Assembly (NCBI GenBank): GCA_963576475.1 | Contig: OY754971.1 | Location: forward strand, 1,208,501 to 1,272,500 | DNA from: Molanna angustata | Taxonomy: Eukaryota > Arthropoda > Insecta > Trichoptera > Molannidae | Direction: 5' to 3' | DNA: 64,000 nt | Part shown: positions 34,054 through 46,900 of the stretch, piece after piece | Position numbering within the stretch: position 1 is the stretch's first letter | Layout: each line of letters opens with the position of its first letter | The notes under the pieces: model-generated | Seen by the model: the letters and a program-made list of their open reading frames with translations, nothing else | What the model was told of the DNA's origin: nothing | Databases searched by the model: none | Position numbers and translations under genes: made by a program

Positions 34054-34782
34054 CTATTGAGTGAGATTATTGTGTAATGTAAATTACAAATTGTATGAAA
34101 CGATATCGTCACTAAATTCAATTTTTATAAAAACTGTTAAAAAAAGTTTGAAATGTACTATTACAATGCTAATATTTTTTATAGCAAATTACATTATTAT
34201 CTAATTGGGGGGTTTTCGGCTTTTTTCGATATTTTAAAAAACTTTGGAAAATAGATAGTTAAACACATAAATTTATCATAAAAAATGTTCGAGAAACTGG
34301 AATTTTTTGGAAAAAAACTATTTTGAGATTTTGTATTTGTCTATATTTATACAAATTTTCAGGGTTCTATCTTATGTGGTTTTTGAGGTGTATAAATAAA
34401 TAAATTAAAATTTCAAAAGTTGATAACCCCTGACTGAAATAAAAATTCTAATTTCTGAGTATAAAAGTTTTGTATATATAACTATCAATATATTCTGAAA
34501 TTTTGGCCTCTGTAAATTGAGCGGATCAAAAGTTAAAATGAGGGGGGACAGACACACTGAATATTCTACTCCGAATTCTGAGTATATCCATATTTAAATA
34601 GAACATATCCATATAATATATGGAACATATATGATGTGAAGCCTCTGAATGGGTGTTTTTTGACTTCAATGTTGGAAAAACCGAGAAAAATATAGACCCT
34701 GTATACAATCTCGCGTACCTTGGGTTGATACTTTGTCGATATATTAAGAGAACAAAGTTCTCTTGAACAAATCGACAGTTGG

Positions 34783-34981
34783 AAAACAATTGCCCAAGAC
34801 AAACCAAATGTCTATTTTTCAGGAAATTTTCATCGAGGATTTTGATTTTTTTTACGTATGGTAACATTATGGAAAAATCAATGGGGCTTGTATTTCCGCT
34901 TCCTTATCAGTTTGACATATTGACGTTTGTGTTGTTTCATTATTCTGTTTTGAATTTTAATATCATCGCGATAACGTAGCG
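34783..34981 (+). promoter_or_regulatory. Presumed PGM2 promoter and 5' UTR
   Basis: This 199-bp stretch between the end of a HINE element (34782) and the PGM2 ATG is the only non-repeat DNA directly upstream of the gene, so the core promoter and 5' UTR probably lie here. I see no clear TATA box. ATCGCGAT near 34965 is a small palindrome of unknown meaning. The start context is acgtagcgATGG, with G at +4. The placement is inference from layout. Confidence 0.4.
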
Positions 34982-37900
34982 ATGGCTGACGAAAATTCAG
35001 TAAACAGTGGTGATGTTGCTTTAGACGAAAAAATTAGCCAATGGCTGCTATGGGATAAGGTATTTTCTATTGCTAAATTCATTTATCGTCTATTTTTCAA
35101 TCATTGATTTATTTTCATTCTTGCCTGAGTTGCCTCTATTATTTTTTAAATTATATAAATTGTTGGCGGTATTGATACTATTGTCAAATCGTTTAAAGTT
35201 AAGATAAAAAGAAAACGCCTGCCAAAGAATTGTTTCTCTATTTCATAATTTCTTGTTTTAAGCTTGACATGTCCAAATTATTGTATCAACCTCATTTCTC
35301 ATAGCTTCTCGTCGGAAACTACCACTAATCCAACTGTCGATTCGTTTATGAGAATTCAATTCTCTTAATGAATCGACATTATTAAGCCAAGATACGTGTA
35401 CGAAGGAAAATTTTGTATGGTGTAGTGGACTTTTTGCATGCTAATAACACCAACTAGAGGCCTCGCAGCATATATGTTCCCATACATGGATTTACTCAGA
35501 ATTCAGAGTAGAACATTTTATGTGAGTTTTGTGTGTGTCTGTGTGTGTGTGGGTGTGTCCCCCCCCCCGTTATAACTTTTAATTCACTCAATTTACAGAG
35601 CCCAAATTTTCAGAATATATAAACAGTTATAGGCCTACAAAACTTTTATACTCAGAATTGAATTTTCGTTTCAGTCAGGGGTTATCAACTTTTGAAATTT
35701 TGGTTTATTTTTCCATATATCTCAGAAACAATAAAAGCCAGAACGCTGAAATTTGGTATAAAAATAGACAAATACAAAATCTCAAATTAGTTTTTTTGAA
35801 AAAATTCCAGGGTTTCTCAAAACATTTTTTACTAAGAAAAATATTTTTTTTATGATAAATTTATGAGTTTAAATGCCTATATTTCCATTTTTTTTAAAAA
35901 TATCGAAAAAAGCCGAAACACCCCAACTAGATAATTTAATTTTATATAAAAAATAAAAACATTGTATTAGCACATCTCAAATTTTTTTTAATAATTTTTT
36001 TAAAAATTGAATTAAGATACAATTTGTATGGCAATCGCATACACACAATATTTAAGAAGACTTAATTGTTTGATACTAATCTCCAAACATACATACATAC
36101 CATCATGCTGTTTTCATATTCTGGGTAGGATCAAAGGACTGACCTCCATACTATCCAATCTTGACATACATACATAGGTACATGTGCTGTATAGAAAATC
36201 AAATATCTTAAAATATTAATTAATTTGTATTTATGGGATTATAGTTTGGTACTTATTCTTCAACTATACATACTATCGCTATCGACAGTTGGATCTCATG
36301 TGTAACATGCAACTAGTATATAAATTTCTTATGTTAACAAGATTTTTTTTAGCGTCTATAGTTTTACTGATTGAATACTGTTTTACTAGCACAATATTTG
36401 TATTAGATTTATATAACGTATTAAATATACTTAATAATATTTATACTGTGTTTTAACAGAACGGAGATACCAATAGTGAAATTGTAAAGCTTGTACAGGA
36501 TTTACAATGGAGCAAATTATCTTCGGTGATGTTGAACAGGTTGGAGTTTGGTACGGCGGGATTGAGGGGGGTGATGAAGGCTGGATTCTCATGTATGAAT
36601 GACCTGGTGGTTCTTCAGTCAGCACAAGTAATAATACCTACATTTATTTATCAATTTTTATGGTCATTTATTTTTTATCTTTTTATCAGGCTTATTGCCA
36701 TTTAACGATTTCTTTCAAACAAGTAGTTTAAAAAGTAAATAATGGTAAAAAGATTGATAATGAAAATAAAAACACGTAACTATGCCATATTATGTTTGTG
36801 ATGCTCTTTGAGTAACACATAAAAATATTTTATTTGATTTGGGAACCATGTGATTCATATTAACTACACCAACATAGATAACTAGTCTCTCTCTATGGTT
36901 CTGAAATAAAAATCACGTCAGAGATTGGATTTATGACAGGTGTTTTGGCGGACATTAGGACCTGGTTAATCTATTTTGTGTGAACCCATATGTTTGTTGA
37001 GGTAATGAGTAGCTATTTAGTGTGGAACGGGAAAAATCACGCGACCTTATTCCGGTTCATAATTGCATATAATTGTCAACAAAAATTGTAAACTGCTAGC
37101 CCTAGAACAGGATTTCCTAGTTGGGCAGCAGTAATCTACTTATTATTGTTATTATAAATATGGTGTGATAAAAGGTAAATAAATAAATTCATTAAGATAA
37201 AAAAAAATGTTTATTACAATAAAAGGAATACTAGCATAACTCTGTACGCTTCGTATCCGATCCCAATCTCAAATTTCCGTTTAGAACTTACCTACCTTTC
37301 GCCTGCGTACATTCAAATTATATATACCTACTTACCACAAAGGGTACAACCATGAGCTGGAGAACCTTTACAGTGATCCTAACATAGTAAAATATATTAA
37401 AATACATCAGCTTCAATGGTTAGGGCACGTTCAGCGAATGGAGGAAGGCCGAACCCCAAAGAAGATTCTCGACACACGACCTAAGGGGAGACGTGGTGTG
37501 GGGAGACCCAAGCTGCGGTGGATGGACGACATACAGGAGGATCTATAGAGGATTGGCGTTGCAAACTGGAGAGTGCAGGCAATGGACCGGTCTAAATGGC
37601 GAAAAATTCTGGAGGAGGCCAAGGCTCACAGTGGGCTGTAGCGCCAATGATGATGATGATTACCTACCACAAAGATAGGTTCTTAGCGAAAAATTTTAGA
37701 TTGGATTCGCAGGAGAGGAAATTGGAATCAGGATTTTTTTACCTGTTTATTTATTACATTGTACTTGAAGGTTTTTAATAGCTGAGATACATTTCAACAT
37801 GGTAATTATTAAAGAAGGTATACAGTGACCCTGATGATATCTCTATTATCCTAATTGGTAAAACATGGGCTGATACTTTCAACAGGGTAGAAAAATGTGT

Positions 37901-40900
37901 TACTGATATAAAAAGGTTGCTGGATAATCATTTACTAACTCTGAACTCTAATAAAACTAAATTCTTTGCTTTTACAATAAGAACAATAGAAAACTATTAT
38001 ATCTAATTATATAAAAATTCATAAATGCAACTTGGAGGAAAAACAAATGTGTAATTACGAAATAATTGAGAATGCAAATAAAATTAAATATCTAGAAATA
38101 ATTATTGATGAAAATTTAAGATGGGAACCTCGTTTTGAATTTGTAGATATGAAAATTAGAAAAGTTATGCAATACCTGCATAGGGTGGCGCCGCAGCCAC
38201 CTTAATTGATTCTCTAAGAAAAGCTCAAATAATAAGTGTAATATGTTGTCATGTTATAGAAAATTATGTATAGGGAAAAATTAATAATTGGGAATTTATA
38301 GTTTTTTTTTGTGCGAACACACTAAATTGATTTTTGTCAGGTGGCAATATTTTTTATGATTAGCAAAGCTTATGTCAAATTCTTTCTTTTTGCATACACC
38401 TATCGAAGCGGTACGGCCAGTGTAGGAAAATGGCGGCCGACGTCGATTTGAATTTCTGAATTTGGGGTAAGTTTGTTTTATGTGTTCGTATGTCAAGATA
38501 GTTTGGCGAGAGATCATTTTTCAAACCAATAATCCTGTTTTCTTTTCTATAATCTAGATGCTGATATAAATGTCAGTTATCCTAAATTCAATCCTACCCT
38601 GATATTGCGCACCCATTCTGACGAAAATAATTTTTATTTAATTCTACAAATGGATTATTCGAATGTTATTCCATTTAGTTTTCCATTGGAAATATATTTT
38701 ATTTGGATATTATTTTGCAATTACCATGCTTGCATATACACGACGATGAAATGTACGACATTTAATTCTGCCTAACCTAAAATTTTATAACTGACGACAA
38801 AGGAGTCACATATAGGAAATTGTCGGAGACAATTTCTTCATTTGGATTTTTACTTGGACACAAACAAATTTCTTCACTTGGATTTTATTGTAACATGGAG
38901 GGATCAAGATACAAATAGTCACGAGAATTTTAAAATCTAAATACATCTTCTACAACCGGATTCATTTGAAGATATTGGTCATCGAGGGGATCTCCTTATT
39001 CATGCTGCGAGTCGATATTGTTTTATAATGTTTACTCCATAGCTGTATGATGAGTTATACCTTTATGATTTTATTGTCTGAATATATGAATGTGAATCCA
39101 TTATGTTTGAACCTAATATAGATTGAAATCATGATTTTGAGTATGATATGAAAGAGATTTTGTTTGATTTGATTTTGATGTAAATTCATGTTATATATAA
39201 GTTTCAATCTTTAACATTATTTTTATAACAAATATTTAAAAATTTCACTTTTATATTCAATTTTCATTTTCCTCTTATAGGAAATAGTTGGTACTATACA
39301 AACAAAGTTTGATATTTTAGAGTCATGTATTATAATTTATTTCTACAATAAAAATGTAAATATCTCAAAGTGCGTTGTCTCTCTGTCTTCCTAATGCAGT
39401 ACATCATTATCTCTCATATTCAGTTGATATTTTTATTTAATTTAATATAATTGTTTGAATTCATTTTGTCTTCATATAAGTTCACGATTAAAAACATGAC
39501 CCTGAGAGTAAAATTTTCATGAGTCTCATTGCCTCTATTGCTGACTGTTGGTGGAAGGGAGTGTTGGAGCATGTGTTGTGACCTGAATAAGTACGTCGAA
39601 CCATTTGTACAGGTCACAAGCATATCAAAATCTGTTCCATTATCACACACCTTCTCAATGTATGTATAATGTTTTGAATATATTTCAAGTTAGCAAAATG
39701 TAATGACTATGCAAACTATACAGGTAGGAACAGACTCTATCTAGTGAAGCAGTTATCTTTAATATAATTTTCTCTGTAATATAACTAAATAAGAATAAAT
39801 AAAAACAATTAGATGTAATGATACTAGTACATGCAGTTCTATCTTAATTTTGTATCTAAGACTTGCTAAAGGCAGCATAATGTAGAGTAGTTTTTTGAGA
39901 ACAGAATCTTCAATTTGAATGGTTGCACCAAGATGATGATTCTACTTATTGTAATGCCAAATCAGGACTTTCATAGAGAGAATACCATTATGATTGCCAT
40001 TGTTTCATCACACAATTAGGACTTTTATAGAGAGAATACCATAATGATTGCCATTGTTTCATCACACAATTAGGACTTTTATAGAGAGAATACCATAATG
40101 ATTGCCATTATTTCATCACACAATTAGGACTTTTATAGAGAGAATACCATAATGATTGCCATTATTTCATCACACAATTAGGACTTTTATAGAGAGAATA
40201 CCATAATGATTGCCATTATTTCATCACACAATTAGGACTTTTATAGAGAGAATACCATAATGATTGCCATTGTTTTATCCCACAATTTGTTTTTCTTGCA
40301 TAAACTCTGGTTGTAAATAATTTAAAATTGTCAATTATCCCGCCAATCTACAACATGTTAATTAATAAATTAATATAATTTTTTGTGTTGTTATATACTA
40401 GTTAGAATCTGCAAAGGCCAGTGAAACTAATAAATAACTAATATAGTATTTTTTTCATAGTAGGTACTTGTTGAAATTCTGCAAAGGTCAAAAGTGACAC
40501 TAAGTAGATATGTATTATGATATTTATCTTAGAAATATGAAGGCCAGTCTCGTAACGTATGATGTATCTCCAATCTTTTTAAACATTTATGTAATAATTA
40601 TTTATATGATCCAAATCAGTAAACCGTTATTTCTCTTATATAATATCATTAAATGTACAATTATTTCAGAAACTATCAAATAAAATATAATTTGAGGAAA
40701 TATTTAGTACCTAAAAGAAACCATTACAAGTTTAATTGGGAATTTTGATTGTTCGGGTTGGAACTATAATTATCTGCACCCATTGCATCAAATTCAAAAG
40801 ATAGCTCTCAAAATTATAAACTATCATCAACTTTGTTTAGGAAAGTAACCGCCCTTTTAGTTGTATTAGCATCCTTGAAATGATCCTAAATCAATAGACA

Positions 40901-43900
40901 AATTTATGTAAATTCTACCTTTTATTTATATGTTTTAAAAATTAGATTTAAATATATCTATACTCCTTATTTAATTTTTTTTTATGTTGCCAAGTGAATA
41001 AAAATGTCTTTGTTTTTCAGGGTCTCTGTGAGTATTTGAAAAAGGCCTGCACTCCTGAACAATTAGAAGCTGGAATTGTTGTAGGATATGATGGACGCTA
41101 CAATAGTAAAAAGTTTGTTATTTTTATTTAAAAATATTCCATATTTTTATTTAACACAATAATTCATAAATGGTCGCAATGCAGAGACAATACAAATAAC
41201 ACACTACTATTTTAAAAATTATGTAATGACACTGTAGACACATCAACTTCTTATTGATAAATTAATGTATAAAATGCATTAAAATAGAGCTAATTAGTTT
41301 TCTGTGGACAGTGGTTAATTTCTTCTCTACTATTTAATCTGGAATTTTTAAAAGGATGTTGAAAAACCAATCATTTAATATTGTTGGTTTGAACTGTCTT
41401 AAACAAATAATAGTTGCGATTAAACAGTGTAAATAAAATTAAATTTTAATGACTCTTTGATAATATATCTTATTTATTTAGGTTTGCTGAGTACACAGCC
41501 CGTGTATTTGTGTCATCCCAAATAAAAGTTTGTCTCTTCGGTGAAGTCTGTCCCACTCCGTGGGTTTCCTTTTCTGTGAAACTGTTTGGCGCAGCGGCCG
41601 GTGTAATGGTGACTGCATCGCACAACCCTAAACAAGACAATGGATATAAAGTCTATTGGAGCAATGGGGCACAGATTATCAGACCCCATGACAAAAACAT
41701 TGAAGCTTCTATACGTGAACATTTGGTGTAAGTTTATTTAAATAAATATCAAATTTGTTACAATTAACAGAAATCACGATGGTTGGCGTAGCCGGTACAA
41801 CAGTAAGCTGTATGGAGAGCCTGATGTTTTCCATCAAAGTAGAACCTTGAAAAAAGCTGGTCATGTGTTCAGAATGGATGATGATAACTTATCATGATGA
41901 TGTTATAATTAAATATAAAAGAAACAAAAAAATATATAACCCATCCGTACAAACTCAAAAATGAAATTGTTTCGTCTAAAAGTTTCTGCAGAGATTAAGG
42001 TGTGTATTTGGTTTCGATACTAATATTCAACACTCACATTAATTATATAACTAAGAATTTAGTTTGACTTTCTCCATGTCAGTTCTTAATCTTTTGCTAA
42101 TTATAACTCATTTTTACTTGAAAATTAAAAAAAAAATAGAACTTATTAATGCGAAAGCACCGACCACTTGCGTATACTTATTTTGATGGCTCGATGGTGC
42201 GCCCGTGAGTGTGATGAAAATTTTACAATGCTCCAAATGGAGCCGGTCCATATGGAACGACGCCGAATGGGCTGCTTAAGGTTAGATATAGTCTTCCCCC
42301 CAAACTTCACTCCTCGGTCCCATTCATCAAGTGCTCTCCTCATTATGTATTCCCCATAAATGTTGAATAATATTGGAGATAGAATGCATCCCTGCTGACG
42401 TACGCCTTTCTGAACATGGAGTTCTGATGACGACATGCTATTGACTCTTACTAAAGCAGAATTACTACAGTAAACCTGTTTTATGAGGTATATTAAACTA
42501 GCACTCTCCACACGCAGTCCCACCTCACACAATCAAATGCTTTTGTGTAATCCATGAAACAGAGTACCATTGGGGTTCGGAATTCGCGACTTCTTTCAAT
42601 TAAGAGTCATATGTAGAGAATTTGTTCCCTAGTTCCTTTGCCCTTAACAAATCCCTTGTTCTTGTGGAATCTGTGAGGCGTTGGTTGATTATGTGAAGCA
42701 AAATTTTACTAGCATGATATATTAATGACACTGTATGATAATTTTCATATTTCTGTGTCGAGCCCTTTTTGTGTAATGGGACAAAAGTAAAGTGAGTCCA
42801 GTCTTTTAGCCATTCCCCAGTTCTCCATATCATGTTGTATATGCCATGTATTGCTTTTGTACCGTTTTCTCCCAAGAGTTTTATAAGATCTGCTGGGATG
42901 TTGTCACCTCCTGGTGATTTATTTACCTTAAGGTAAATAAATCACCAGGTAAGCAAAACATACATTACACTTAAATAAACATTAAAATCATAATAAATAT
43001 TATGATATATGTTTTGATATTTGGGTATATTACATCAGAGGTATCTGATAATCTATAATCCAGTTTTTCTTTCTCAATAATAGTAAGCATGTACTTGTGT
43101 ACTATCCTTTTGTAATAAAATGAAAAAAATATATGTTTATTTAAATATATTTTATCCATATAGTTTAAATACTCGGCGGATATTTTGTGGTTGTTCATAT
43201 TAACCGTTTTAGCATGTGAATTTTGCCCTAATATTGAGTCACTATGCGACATGTTTCGGCAGCGCTGTCCTGCCATCGGCCGGCTAGTTGAGACTTTATC
43301 CAAATCACTAAGCAGTTGCAAAGCAACTACGTCTTCCTGAGGAAGAACTCATTTGTAGTTAACTCAAAAAATCTTTTTTTTTCAATCAACTGTACGTTCA
43401 AAGTATTGTCAATATCTGCTTACATAAATAAATTTGAATTTTCAGTGTGGATCCGACCCACTGGGACATAAGTGCAATCCACAGCCACCCACTGGTGTGT
43501 GACAGATTGGAAGAAGTAACTGAAGAGTATTTACACCGTCTCAGAGAGTCTATTCCTTCATCTCAAGATGAGGCTATCGCAGCAGCCAAAATACAATTTG
43601 TGTACAGTGCAATGCACGGAGTAGGATATCCTTATGTCAAAAAGGCTTTTGCATTTATTGGTCTTCAGGTGATATAAGTTTTTCTGTATAAAAAAATCAC
43701 CAAAATTTCTACATTAAATGACATTCGGTACACTTTAAGTCAGTCATTTTTTTTTTTTTTTTAACATGGATACGTAGGGTGTTCATATTATAAACCTCCT
43801 TGAAGCATTTGAAATGTGGATCCACCACAGAATGCTTAGAATATCATGGACTGACATGGTCAGTAACACTGAGGTACTACGTAAAGCCATCATCAACAGA

Positions 43901-46900
43901 GAATTATTCACCAATCTTAAGTGTCATACTTCGGCCATATTCTGAGAGGTGAAAAATATGCCATCCTTCAGCTTGTCATGAAGGAGAAGATTAAGGGTTG
44001 TAGAGGTGTTGGAAGAAGGCAACTTTCCTGGCTGTGAATCATCCGGGAATGGACCGGAATGAGAGCTGTTTTACACTGCACAGGGCAGGGAGGCTTTCTC
44101 TACGGTGGTCGTCAACGTCTGAGTGACCTGGCACAACAAGAAGAAGAAGATACTCTTCCGAAGAAGCGTACTACGTAGCTTTGGGCAGGGTTTGCAATCT
44201 GCTCAGAAAAATATTGATTTGGGTTTTAAAAAGACCCAGGTTGTAAGAAGGTGGAAACACAGAATTCGGAAATGATTCCACAGCCGGGTTGCTATGTTAA
44301 TAATAAGAGTTGGAGAAGTGACTGGTTTGTGTATATTGAAGGTTTACTGTGAATGGGTGTTGAGATTGAGCAAAACGAGTGGTCACTAATTGAATATTTA
44401 GTGTGCCATAGTAATGTAATATTAATAATTAAACCTTTCTTAGACTCTGTAAGTGGCGAGTTTATTGCCATATGGCAATTTCTTCCAACTAACCATTGTA
44501 TCCAGTCCAGAGAAGCAAGATATCTTCTTCACAGAAGTCTAACTAATAATTTACCTCTAATGCCACAGAGATGGTCCTCATAATTAAATGAAATACAAAT
44601 GTAGCAGTCAACAATGTTACAAGACACTAAGGCTGCGATGTTTCAACAAAAGTATTAGTAATAGTTAAAATACTTTGATTTCATAAAATTGTTCAAAATT
44701 GAGTTGTTTAAGGGCATTAGATTTCAATGAAACAATCGAAAGTTTTGAACATTTTAATGAAATCAAATTATATATGTATTTCAAATTATACTTATAATCT
44801 TTGTTTGAGAAACACAGACTAAATATTTTAAATATCCATATTTACTTATTTTTTTTTTAAATGTATATGATGTCCTTGTTAAACAAGTACATATACATCT
44901 TTCTACGTTCCCTAAAATAAGCATAAATACTTGTGCTATAGGTGAACGAAATCAGTCGAGGCAGGATTCGAACTCGCGACCACTGGATTACTAACCCAAT
45001 GCGTTAATCGCTCTGCCATCGAACCATCTATTTATTTATTTTGTACACTAGCGGCAAACAAAACAAAATAATTTTGAAAGATATGTGAAGGTTTTCAAAA
45101 AAAATATTTTTACCTGATGTATACTTAATAACAATTCTGCTTCTCCAGGATTTAGTTAAAGTGGAGGAACAGTGTACACCTGATCCTGAGTTCCCAACAG
45201 TGGTGTTCCCCAATCCTGAGGAACCAGCCAGTCTTCATCTCGGTCAGCTATGTGCCAGACAGAATGGATGCACCATACTATTGGCTAATGATCCAGACGC
45301 TGACAGACTCGCCATGGCTGAGTATCAAGAAAGGTAACACAAAAAATATTGAAATAAAAATTTATTACTAAAATTTTCTATACACACTTGCTTCCGATGA
45401 CAATATATAAAAACGAGTGAGTTGTGGCCAACACTAAACTCTTTAAACCTTTTGAATTAAATCGAATTACCACTGAACTGAAATTTTGTACACTTACTTC
45501 CTTTTGATGACAATATTATGAAAATGATTGCTTATTCTCATATTTACATAACCCAATGACGGGCTATTTCAGCTAGCTAATAGTTAATAATATAAACAAT
45601 ATATTGCCCCACTGTCCATTATTTACCTCATATTATACAAAGAATCACCAATATCTATCAACCTGTTCAATAATAATAATATTATTTTCCGAGTTCACTT
45701 TGAAACACAATTTTATTCATCACTTAATCACCACTGGATTCAATGTGCCGGCTTCTTCATCAGGACAAATGACTGGATCATTACCATCATAGAAATTTCC
45801 TATTACCACACATTCAACCGCCGTGGCACTTGTTCTGTGTAGGGGCCCTGGGTTTGATTACCAGTAGAGGAGAAATTTATCTACAATAATTATTGATTGA
45901 AAACTCTCGCAATTACAAAATGTGTTATAAATTGTGACATTCAATTTTAAAAATGTTCCATAATAGTAATTACTGGACTCGCAGATTTGACTGACATGTC
46001 TGTACCATCTGTTTACAGCACAGAATCATGGCACATTCTGACTGGCAACGAGATGGGCACTCTGTTGGGCTGGTGGTGTCTGCAGAGTGAGGCAGAGAGA
46101 AATCCCGGAGCAAAGAGCGAGCAGGTGGTGATGGGAAGTGCAGTCAGTAGTAAGATGCTGAAAGCTGTAGCTCATAAATATGGCGCTACTTACATGGAAA
46201 CTCTGACAGGATTCAAATGGATGGGTTCGAATATTACATTTCTTTTTTGACATAGAACATGTGGAAGATTTTTGAAATTGTTTTATTTTTTAATGTTGTA
46301 AAAAAAGTATTGTCATATAACTTGTTTACTGGTGTTCCAAAGCTTCAAACATCCTGGCACCACAATACATTCAAAAACTGTGAGAACATTCAGGAAAAAT
46401 GACTTTGTAGGTTACATCTCACAATCAGGTCGTCTGGATCACAGAGTCTAACCTATAGCTTACTATGATTAATGCTTTGGTGTAAGTGGTCCTTTAAAAG
46501 GGAATGGATTGTCTCGAGATGTTAGGAATGCTGAAAGCATGAGCATTTTTTTTTAAAGATTGAAAACTGCTTTGTTTCACAGAGCATCACAGCGTCACTA
46601 TACTATCAGCGCCCCTGGAATGATCTTAAATCGCTATTGTGGGGATTGAGGAGGCAAGCCCCTCTGGCTTGCCTATATAAATCCCCACCAACGACGAGCT
46701 AAGACAGTTCTCATTTAACATTCTCACGAACCAGTCATTTCTAATAAATACAATGTAACCAATCAGCAGTTTTAATATCATCCCACTATAGGTACACCGT
46801 CACATAATATCCATACTATAAAAATTATTTTTGATATGCATTTTGTTAATTTTAAAAACATCTGAATCGTATTATAAACACTTTCATACACATTGTGTAT

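Larger units (their letters stand above)
32815..34782 (-). mobile_element. HINE/DINE-1-like element, copy 2, split by two hAT-like insertions
   Basis: Same ends as copy 1: CTAG at 32815-32818 and CGACAGTTGG ending at 34782. Removing the insertions at 32830-33140 and 33511-34053 leaves about 1.1 kb that aligns with copy 1. The microsatellite is reduced to a short CAGACACAC piece near 34549. It ends 199 bp before the PGM2 ATG. Confidence 0.8.

Noticed and set aside
44945..45025. tRNA-Thr gene on the minus strand
   Set aside because: Plausible anticodon arm, but the acceptor and T stems have several mismatches; a SINE head is likelier.
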